NCBI GenBank assembly: GCA_029288115.1
Contig: JARFPV010000019.1
Location: forward strand, 1-14,449
DNA from: Akkermansiaceae bacterium
Lineage (GTDB): Bacteria; Verrucomicrobiota; Verrucomicrobiia; Verrucomicrobiales; Akkermansiaceae
Length of the DNA: 14,449 bases
Direction: 5' to 3'
Shown here: piece by piece, positions 9,407 to 14,449 of the stretch
Layout of the letters: every line of letters starts with the position of its first letter
Position numbering within the stretch: the stretch's first letter is position 1
Made by a program: the position numbers and the translations under genes
Notes under the pieces: generated by a model
Databases searched by the model: none
Seen by the model: only the letters and a program-made list of their open reading frames with translations
What the model was told of the DNA's origin: nothing

Positions 9407-9565
9407 GAATCAGGAATTTGGAATTTACAAGGCTAGCTGAGTTTTATTGCTTGGAGCACGCTGCAACTTGGGTCTAAGTAATGGCACACTCTCTGTGAGT
9501 CAACGCGCAAGGTTGTCAGCCATAGCATATTTTTTTTGCGCAGCACTCCTCCTACACCTACATCC
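9407..9565. other. Divergent intergenic region, sucA / ABC ATPase
   Basis: This is the longest gap in the window (159 bases) and must carry the sucA operon promoter and the ABC gene promoter. A T-tract occupies 9530-9537 shortly before the ABC gene. I see no open frame with coding character, no RNA gene and no strong inverted repeat. The only promoter-like pair that I could space correctly faces sucA and is listed separately. Confidence 0.45.
9475..9503 (-). promoter_or_regulatory. Candidate promoter of the sucA-sucB-DUF368 operon
   Basis: On the minus strand TTGACT (9503-9498) and TACTTA (9480-9475) are separated by exactly 17 bases, giving a leader of roughly 60 bases before the sucA ATG. 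The -35-like box is close to consensus, but the -10-like box is poor (TACTTA), so this is only a candidate. Confidence 0.28.
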
Positions 9566-10498
9566 ATGATCGACGTTCAAAATCTCACAAAGCGCTACGG
9601 CAGGCATGCTGCCGTCAAAGACATCTCTTTTCAGGTTGGATCTGGAAAAATCGTCGGCTTTCTAGGCCCCAACGGCGCAGGAAAAACCACCACACTACGG
9701 ATGCTCACGGGCTATCTCCCCCCTACATCAGGGTCTGCCGAGGTTGCTGGCTATGATATTTTCCGCCAGTCACTCAAGGCACGGCGGAAAATCGGCTACA
9801 TGCCCGAGAATGTACCACTCTACCTCGATATGCGGGTGCGTGAATACCTGAGGTATCGCGCCCAATTGAAGGGACTGGCAGGAAAAGAGGCACGTCAGAA
9901 CATCTGGGAAGCCATGGAACTTTGCGGGCTGATCAATGTGCGCCGGAAAATGATCAAGACGCTCTCTAAAGGATACCGCCAACGCGTGGGACTGGCAGAC
10001 GCACTGATCCACCAGCCTGAATTACTCGTACTGGACGAACCGACCAATGGCCTGGACCCAAACCAAATCCGATCCATCCGCAACCTCATCAAGAGACTCG
10101 GAGAAAAGCACACCATCCTACTTTCCACTCACATTCTCAGTGAGGTCGAGATGACCTGCGACCACGTCATCATCGTGGACGAGGGAAGAATCAAAGCAAC
10201 AGGCTCCCCATCCGAACTGGTCGGTCAGATGCGCGCCGCGGGGAAAATCACCGTGGAATTATTTGCCGACCCCGAGACGTCAGCAGGTGCCATTAGCCGC
10301 CTCGACAGCATAAAAAAAGTCATCCAAGAGGACTCTGGCGATGAATGGACCCGCTTCTCTGTCCTTGTCGACTCAGGAACCGACACCCGCGAAAAAATTG
10401 CCAACCTCGCCAACCAGCACGGCTGGCCAATCCGCACACTACACCGCCACACCGCCACTCTGGAGGATGTGTTTGTAGAGCTGACGAGGAAGGACTGA
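9566..10498 (+). CDS. GldA-like ABC transporter ATP-binding protein
   Basis: Cytoplasmic ATPase subunit of an ABC-2-type exporter, 310 residues from the ATG at 9566. Motifs in order: Walker A GPNGAGKT (34-41), the region after it reading IGYMPENVPLY (77-86) where the usual Q-loop lies, signature LSKGYRQRVGLA (133-144), Walker B LLVLDEP (153-159) with the catalytic Glu, D-loop NGLDP, and the switch His H189 in LLSTHILSE. After about residue 228 comes an extra domain of about 80 residues ending EDVFVELTRKD, typical of ABC-2 exporter ATPases. The YMPEN and LSKGYRQRVGLA segments are most like GldA (gliding motility) and its relatives in non-gliding bacteria. A longer reading frame from a TTG at 9536 is less likely because conserved sequence begins at the ATG. 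The partner membrane subunit is not beside it: the next gene is on the opposite strand. Substrate unknown. Confidence 0.93.
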   Translation: MIDVQNLTKRYGRHAAVKDISFQVGSGKIVGFLGPNGAGKTTTLRMLTGYLPPTSGSAEVAGYDIFRQSLKARRKIGYMPENVPLYLDMRVREYLRYRAQLKGLAGKEARQNIWEAMELCGLINVRRKMIKTLSKGYRQRVGLADALIHQPELLVLDEPTNGLDPNQIRSIRNLIKRLGEKHTILLSTHILSEVEMTCDHVIIVDEGRIKATGSPSELVGQMRAAGKITVELFADPETSAGAISRLDSIKKVIQEDSGDEWTRFSVLVDSGTDTREKIANLANQHGWPIRTLHRHTATLEDVFVELTRKD

Positions 10499-10535
10499 TT
10501 GATCGGGTGTCTGAAATCGAGTGCCGGAATCCAAG

Positions 10536-10898
10536 CTATGCCGGAGCAGGCAGCTCGATCGAATCTTCGCTATCTGGCACCTCTGAGTTTTTCTTCATCT
10601 TGGAGCGAACCTTATCGGCAGCATCCTTACCAGCTGCCGCGCCTTTCGCCACACCATCTTTGACGGCTTGCGGGACGAATTCGTTGGCAAACGCTCCGGC
10701 AAACACCGCTCCATAGGTGGCTCCATAGGCAACGTCAAAAATGACATCCGCGATGGCTGACTTCAGTTTCGGCGCTGCTTCGCGCGCCTTGGCCGTAGCG
10801 TCCTCCTTACCTGCGCGGAATGCGTCCGAGCAGGATTCAAAGTGACGCTTTTCCTTCGTGTCCTTGTTCTCTTCGTGATGATTGTTTTCTGTGTTCAT
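10536..10898 (-). CDS. Hypothetical Ala-rich small protein, 120 residues
   Basis: I do not recognise this protein. It begins with a hydrophilic, His/Glu/Asn-rich tail (1-18), continues with an Ala/Lys/Glu-rich helical stretch (about 24-47), a more hydrophobic Ala/Gly segment (48-76, containing AYGATYGAVFAGAF with small residues spaced as in glycine zippers), a second Ala/Lys/Gly stretch (about 78-102), and an acidic, Pro-containing C-terminus. The two flanking stretches resemble each other (AGKEDATAKAR at 29-39; AGKDAADKVR at 89-98). There is no signal peptide. It could be a peripheral membrane or helical-bundle protein; function unknown. Translation from the ATG at 10898 is supported by coherent composition and by a leader element 7 bases upstream shared with sucB. 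It converges with the ABC gene, leaving 37 bases between them without an obvious terminator. Confidence 0.72.
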   Translation of the reverse strand: MNTENNHHEENKDTKEKRHFESCSDAFRAGKEDATAKAREAAPKLKSAIADVIFDVAYGATYGAVFAGAFANEFVPQAVKDGVAKGAAAGKDAADKVRSKMKKNSEVPDSEDSIELPAPA

Positions 10899-10905
10899 GG
10901 TATTA

Positions 10906-10921
10906 TTTGTTAGAGTTGTGA
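10906..10921 (-). repeat. Leader motif copy 2, upstream of the 120-residue protein gene
   Basis: Minus-strand TCACAACTCTAACAAA ends 7 bases before the ATG at 10898. It matches the sucB leader element (6572-6587) at 15 of 16 positions. It may be a translation-enhancing or regulatory element; function is inferred only from its position and repetition. Confidence 0.5.
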
Positions 10922-10961
10922 GAGGTTAACCAAAACCCCTCCTGGTTACGTTGGACTAGAG

Positions 10962-10973
10962 CACGGATCCGTG
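10962..10973. repeat. Perfect 12-base palindrome CACGGATCCGTG
   Basis: A self-complementary 12-base sequence in the 128-base gap between the 72- and 120-residue protein genes, 64 bases upstream of the latter's start. It could be an operator half-site pair for a dimeric regulator, or chance. It is not followed by a T-run on either strand, so it is not a terminator of the usual type. Confidence 0.3.
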
Positions 10974-11026
10974 TCATCCACCGTTACAATCGCTCCGTTT
11001 ATTTATAATGCCAATGGAAAATCCAG

Positions 11027-11245
11027 CTACCGCATCATCAACCACGCAAGAAAAGCCAAGAGAATCAGGCAGAGAATTGACAAGGTCATATAAATCACAA
11101 ACTTCACGTCACCATCCGCTGGTCGATGATCGTGATCACTGCGACCGTGCTGGTGTTGAGCAACGCGAGACTGACGGGAACGCGTCGCCTTAACGACAGT
11201 CTTGAGCTGCCCGTCCTGACCAATCCGCGTTTTTTTCTGCTCCAT
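11027..11245 (-). CDS. Small His-rich single-span membrane protein, 72 residues
   Basis: I do not recognise the family. The first 47 residues are hydrophilic and basic, with a His-rich patch HQHGRSDHDH (31-40). Residues 49-70 form one strongly hydrophobic membrane helix, leaving only about two residues after it. The layout (soluble N-terminus, C-terminal anchor) suggests a tail-anchored inner-membrane protein with its N-terminus in the cytoplasm. It starts 50 bases after the purH stop and may share its transcript. An inverted repeat ends exactly at its ATG, which could limit ribosome access. The His patch might bind metal, which would fit the metal-uptake genes upstream, but that is speculation. 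The composition, not conservation, is the reason to call it a gene. Confidence 0.6.
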   Translation of the reverse strand: MEQKKTRIGQDGQLKTVVKATRSRQSRVAQHQHGRSDHDHRPADGDVKFVIYMTLSILCLILLAFLAWLMMR

Positions 11246-11276
11246 CGTTAGGCGCGTTATATCAAAAGCCTAACGA
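11245..11276 (-). promoter_or_regulatory. Inverted repeat at the start codon of the 72-residue protein gene
   Basis: Arms TCGTTAGGC (11245-11253) and GCCTAACGA (11268-11276) are perfectly complementary over 9 bases with a 14-base loop. On the minus strand the second arm ends on the A of the ATG, so the hairpin would sit right on the ribosome-loading site. No T-run follows, so it is not a classical purH terminator. A regulatory role is inferred from position. Confidence 0.4.
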
Positions 11277-11298
11277 ATCGACAATATCAATGCGCCTA
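11259..11298. repeat. Imperfect direct repeat ATATCAA-N-GCCTA
   Basis: ATATCAAAAGCCTA (11259-11272) and ATATCAATGCGCCTA (11284-11298) are two near-copies 11 bases apart, spanning the end of purH and the gap after it. The second copy contains the purH stop codon. The unit partly overlaps the inverted repeat at 11245-11276. It may reflect a small local duplication. Confidence 0.35.
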
Positions 11299-12840
11299 GT
11301 GCCTGAAATGCCTATGCCCGGTGAAGATCATCGCAATGCCTGCCTCATCCGCAGCTGCAATCACTTCTTCGTCACGTATGGATCCACCAGGTTGGATGCA
11401 GGCGGTGGCACCGGCTTCAACAGCTGCGTTTAGTCCGTCAGCAAATGGCAACATAGCATCGGACGCCATGATACTTCCCTTCAGCGAGAGGCCTGCCTCG
11501 TTGGCTTTCCATACAGCAATGCGCGAGGAATCGACCCGGCTCATCTGGCCAGCACCGATCCCGAGAGTACGGTCAGCTCCCGAGTAAACGATGGCATTGG
11601 ATTTGACGTGTTTGACCACACGCCAGCCGAAGCGCATCGCCCGGATCTCGTCCTCGGTCGGTGGTCGTTTGGTTACAACCTTTTCCTCGATATGATCAAG
11701 TCCAAGCGTAGTGTGATCGCGCCCCATCACCATCAATCCACCAGGAGCGGAGCGAATGACGGGGTCTTTTCTAACCCCCTCCCACGCCTCTGTGTTGAGT
11801 TTGATGAGACGAAGGTTCTTCTTTTTCTGCAGGATGGCACGTGCCTCTGAATCAAAGTCAGGCGCAATAATAACATCCGTGAAAATCGAAGAAATAATAC
11901 GAGCCAGACCTTCTGTAATTGAGCGGTTGGTAACGATTACACCACCAAAAGGCGCCTGGGTATCGGTCTCGTAGGCAAGCTGCCACGCCTTACGCAGATC
12001 CTCATCGTCCTGGCCCACCCCACACGGATTCGTATGCTTGAGAATACCAACGGTAGGACGTACAAAGTCGGTGATCAGATCCGACGCCGCTTCAATATCG
12101 AGAATGTTCGTATAGCTCAGTTCCTTACCCTGAAGCTGGGAAAAAACGTCGGAGAAATTACCATAGAGCGTGGTCGGTTGGTGCGGGTTGTCGCCGTAAC
12201 GCAACTCACGGTCAAGTGGCTGGCTGATAATGAGGTGGGAGCGTGTACCCTCACCCGATTGGGAAAGGTAATTAGTGATCGCAGTATCGTAAGTCGACGT
12301 GCGTAGAAAGACCTTCACTGCCAGTTCCTCGCGAAGCTTAAGGGAGGTATCTGCCTCATGCTCTTCCATCTCGGCAAGCACACGCCCGTAATCGGATGGA
12401 TCAGTAACCACCGTGACGGACTTGTAGTTTTTCGCCGCACTACGCAGCATGGAAGGGCCGCCGATATCGATGTTTTCGATCGCCTCTTGAAGAGTCACAC
12501 CATCTTTGGCAACGGTTTCTTCAAACGGGTAGAGGTTCACCACCACGAGATCGATGGGTGGGATATCGTTGTCCTTTGCCTGCTTGAGATGTTCATCATC
12601 GTCTCTTTTGTGGAGCAGACCACCGTGAACCTTGGGGTGCAGTGTTTTGACCCGGCCTTCGAACAGTTCGGGCGCACCCGTAAAATCGGAAACATCAATC
12701 ACGGGAAGACCCGCATCACGCAATGCCTTGGAGGTGCCACCGGTGGAGAGTAGTTCGACGCCGTGCCCAGTGAGACCTTGAGCAAATTCGATGAGGCCCG
12801 ATTTATCGGACACAGAGAGGAGCGCGCGTTGGATAGCCAT
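11296..12840 (-). CDS. purH: Bifunctional AICAR transformylase / IMP cyclohydrolase
   Basis: Cytoplasmic enzyme for the last two steps of de novo IMP synthesis: it formylates AICAR with 10-formyl-tetrahydrofolate, then closes the ring to IMP. At 514 residues it has standard length. The N-terminal IMP cyclohydrolase domain (about 1-195) shows [10 protein letters not shown] (7-16), [13 protein letters not shown] (32-44) and [14 protein letters not shown] (61-74). The C-terminal transformylase domain has RYGDNPHQ (214-221), the catalytic Lys-His pair K268-H269 in [10 protein letters not shown], and the usual C-terminus with [11 protein letters not shown] and FTGHRHFRH. The ATG at 12840 matches the family N-terminus. 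It lies 45 bases after the second metal-permease gene on the same strand and may be read through from it or have its own promoter. No purine-biosynthesis neighbours are present. Confidence 0.98.
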   Translation of the reverse strand: MAIQRALLSVSDKSGLIEFAQGLTGHGVELLSTGGTSKALRDAGLPVIDVSDFTGAPELFEGRVKTLHPKVHGGLLHKRDDDEHLKQAKDNDIPPIDLVVVNLYPFEETVAKDGVTLQEAIENIDIGGPSMLRSAAKNYKSVTVVTDPSDYGRVLAEMEEHEADTSLKLREELAVKVFLRTSTYDTAITNYLSQSGEGTRSHLIISQPLDRELRYGDNPHQPTTLYGNFSDVFSQLQGKELSYTNILDIEAASDLITDFVRPTVGILKHTNPCGVGQDDEDLRKAWQLAYETDTQAPFGGVIVTNRSITEGLARIISSIFTDVIIAPDFDSEARAILQKKKNLRLIKLNTEAWEGVRKDPVIRSAPGGLMVMGRDHTTLGLDHIEEKVVTKRPPTEDEIRAMRFGWRVVKHVKSNAIVYSGADRTLGIGAGQMSRVDSSRIAVWKANEAGLSLKGSIMASDAMLPFADGLNAAVEAGATACIQPGGSIRDEEVIAAADEAGIAMIFTGHRHFRH

Positions 12841-12885
12841 AGTATGAGTCCCGTAAAAGGGGTGCCTCGGGCTTAGCCGCTGACG

Positions 12886-13827
12886 CTACTCGGGGCAAGC
12901 GGAATGTACATCATCATCCTCATCCTTGAACCATTTCCACATCAATCCGTCCACCGGGCCGAGCAACCAGGCGATGGCGAGCAGAACACCACCGCAGACA
13001 ACCACGGCAGCCGCCATGTTGGTATTGAACCAGGCAAAAATGTAGAGCCCACCGACAGCGGAGAGCAGCGCGTGCAGGGCGGCCAGAAGCAACATCGTCT
13101 TCAACCGGTGGGTGCACAGGTAGGCAGATGCACCGGGCAAGATAAGCAGAGCGATGACAAGTATGGCACCGACCGCCTGGAATGCCGCCACAGCGATAAA
13201 GGACACGGCAAACATCATACCATAGTGAATGATCGCGGGACGATACCCGAAGGAAGCCGCAAGGCCCTCATCAAAGCTACTCAGCATCAGCACTCGATAG
13301 AAAAGCGCCATCAACACCACGGAAACCAAGGCCACCCCCGCCATGACCATCAATGGCTCTGGAACCATTTGCCCGCCAATACTGACCATACCACCGTCTA
13401 GCAAAAGCCCCAGTTTGCCGTGTAGCACACAGTCCAAGTCAAGGTCTACATTCCTCCCAAGCCGAGTCTCCATAAGCACTACGCCAAGAGCAAACAAAGC
13501 GGTGAAGGAAATTCCCGTAGCGGCATCCTGCTTCACCCGAGTCCACTTGTGGATCAGCTCGATAATGACCGTGGATGCCAATCCCGCCAGCCCCGCACCA
13601 ACAATCAACCAAGGCGACGAAAGGTCACCCGTAAACAAAAATGCAATCACTACGCCGGGAAAGACCGAGTGACTAATCGCATCACCGGTCAGCGCCATAC
13701 GCCGAAGAATGAGAAATGATCCAATTTGCGAACATGGCAGCGCCACAAAAAATGCCATCAAAATCAGCCAAAGAGCACCAATTCCCAGCGCATCCTCGGT
13801 CCAAGGCAATATCAGATAATCCATCAT
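12886..13827 (-). CDS. Metal ABC transporter permease (ABC-3 family, TroD/MntB-like)
   Basis: Inner-membrane subunit of a Mn/Zn/Fe-type ABC importer, 313 residues with about eight hydrophobic segments. The ABC-3 signature region is visible as LRRMALTGDAISHSVFPGVVIAF (41-63; the His and Pro in SHSVFPG are typical), and LDCVLHGKLG (131-140) corresponds to the conserved loop that follows. The ATG at 13827 overlaps the stop of the preceding permease gene by four bases (ATGA), so the two are translationally coupled and probably form a mixed dimer. The C-terminal tail has five acidic residues in a row of six, then His and Cys (DEDDDVHSACPE, 302-313), which could bind metal. The metal cannot be read from the sequence. 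ATPase and binding-protein genes are expected upstream, beyond the right edge. Confidence 0.92.
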   Translation of the reverse strand: MMDYLILPWTEDALGIGALWLILMAFFVALPCSQIGSFLILRRMALTGDAISHSVFPGVVIAFLFTGDLSSPWLIVGAGLAGLASTVIIELIHKWTRVKQDAATGISFTALFALGVVLMETRLGRNVDLDLDCVLHGKLGLLLDGGMVSIGGQMVPEPLMVMAGVALVSVVLMALFYRVLMLSSFDEGLAASFGYRPAIIHYGMMFAVSFIAVAAFQAVGAILVIALLILPGASAYLCTHRLKTMLLLAALHALLSAVGGLYIFAWFNTNMAAAVVVCGGVLLAIAWLLGPVDGLMWKWFKDEDDDVHSACPE

Positions 13828-14449
13828 GATACTGGGGCGGGTGATTGGCTAACAAGATGGGTGGGCTGCGGAATCGGCTTTCCATGTGGATCAAGCTCGG
13901 GGAAATCAAGATCCTGCTCAAGCTGACGCACCATGTTGGGACCAAGAATATGCTCAATCTTCTCAGCATCCTCATGCACGTGATCCTCCGCGTAGTCCGC
14001 CTCATTGGTCAGATAAAGCTCCCACAAGCGGTGATTACGCACAATCTCCATGGCGCGTTTCCAACCGGGCAGAGCCAGGTGAAGAGAAACACCGTCAGCA
14101 GAGGGTTCAATGAGGCCGTGCTTCTGCAAAGCAGCGCATTCTTTCCTAACAACATCCTCCGTCAACCTACGTTTGCGTGCCAACATGATGTAGCTGACAT
14201 CCTCGTGCACAAACCCCTCGCTTTCCAGAATCTGATAGATTGCTTTCAAGGTGTTCTCACGACGAACCCTGCGACGCCGTTTGGCAATGCGCAAGATCCT
14301 CGCCAAGACCCCGTGACGTGGCGCCACGAAATACACGCCGCCAAATACAACTGTCGCAGCGAGAGTGATCACCGGACCCGTAGGCATGTCGTTATAATTA
14401 GCAGATACCAGACCACCCGACAGCCCGGAGAGCACACCGAACACCACCG
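13824..14449 (-). CDS. Metal ABC permease fused to DtxR/MntR-like regulator domain (N-terminus beyond window)
   Basis: Partial gene, open at the right edge; 207 complete codons are visible. The first 52 residues are the last membrane helices of an ABC-3 permease (ALAATVVFGGVYFVA region), followed by a basic linker (53-63). A winged-helix domain (about 64-132) and a DtxR/MntR-type dimerisation and metal-binding segment (about 133-195) follow, ending with the DPHGKPIP motif common in this family. Compared by eye with Bacillus MntR, the ligands H77, E99, E102 and H103 appear as H139, E162, E165 and H166 of the visible part, while D8 and E11 appear to be N65 and K68. Such permease-regulator fusions are known in Bacteroidetes- and Verrucomicrobia-like genomes. 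The protein would couple metal sensing to uptake at the membrane. The stop overlaps the next permease's start by ATGA. The first GTG in the window is not the real start. Confidence 0.9.
   Translation of the reverse strand, partial: VVFGVLSGLSGGLVSANYNDMPTGPVITLAATVVFGGVYFVAPRHGVLARILRIAKRRRRVRRENTLKAIYQILESEGFVHEDVSYIMLARKRRLTEDVVRKECAALQKHGLIEPSADGVSLHLALPGWKRAMEIVRNHRLWELYLTNEADYAEDHVHEDAEKIEHILGPNMVRQLEQDLDFPELDPHGKPIPQPTHLVSQSPAPVS

Noticed and set aside
9536..9565. TTG start giving the ABC ATPase ten extra residues
   Set aside because: The extra residues (Pro/Thr-rich) do not resemble the family and overlap the T-tract; the ATG at 9566 begins exactly where ABC ATPase sequence begins.
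10499..10535. Bidirectional terminator between the ABC gene and the 120-residue protein gene
   Set aside because: The 37 bases contain no stable inverted repeat followed by a T-run on either strand; only a repeated TGCCGG is visible.
11245..11276. Integron attC-like site (GTTAGGC ... GCCTAAC)
   Set aside because: The core-like sequences are in the reverse order to attC (RYYYAAC first, GTTRRRY last), the element is only about 30 bases, and no integrase or cassette structure is present.
1..14449. tRNA, rRNA, CRISPR array, insertion sequence or phage genes
   Set aside because: All gaps between genes are under 160 bases and none shows cloverleaf, repeat-spacer or terminal-repeat structure; all large frames are housekeeping or transport genes.

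Overview
The window looks like ordinary chromosome from a Gram-negative bacterium of moderate GC content, most likely a Verrucomicrobiota member (Verrucomicrobiales/Akkermansiaceae-like). I base this on the gene families together: a GldA-like ABC ATPase, a metal permease fused to a DtxR/MntR-type regulator, a Na/Pi transporter, and weak or absent Shine-Dalgarno sequences. This is judgement by eye, not a search. No rRNA, tRNA, CRISPR array, insertion sequence or phage gene is visible, and no gap between genes exceeds about 160 bases.

Layout from left to right. (1) 1-2315, minus strand: the first 771 codons of a large MMPL/RND-family exporter that runs off the left edge. (2) 2420-4156, plus: a Na+/phosphate cotransporter-like protein with a C-terminal PhoU-like domain, divergent from the exporter. 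(3) 9406 down to 4153, minus: a compact operon sucA - sucB - DUF368. It encodes E1 and E2 of 2-oxoglutarate dehydrogenase, followed 11 bases later by a DUF368 membrane protein, a family linked to undecaprenyl-phosphate recycling. The stop codons of the DUF368 gene and the Na/Pi gene overlap. (4) 9566-10498, plus: a GldA-like ABC ATPase with no permease beside it. (5) 14449 down to 10536, minus: the end of a Mn/Zn/Fe-type ABC uptake operon (permease fused to a DtxR-like domain, then a second permease overlapping it by ATGA), then purH, a 72-residue His-rich single-membrane-span protein, and a 120-residue Ala-rich protein of unknown function.

How the genes work together. SucA and SucB form two of the three parts of the TCA-cycle 2-oxoglutarate dehydrogenase complex. 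The third (E3, lipoamide dehydrogenase) is not in the window. The metal permeases need an ATPase and a solute-binding protein, presumably encoded just beyond the right edge. PurH performs the last two steps of IMP synthesis and seems functionally unrelated to its neighbours.

The most unusual points are: an E2 with two near-duplicate lipoyl domains and no visible peripheral-subunit-binding domain; a membrane permease carrying its own metalloregulator with some metal ligands apparently changed; two unrecognised small proteins; and a 16-base leader sequence shared between sucB and the 120-residue protein gene. I did not find a clearly new multi-gene system.
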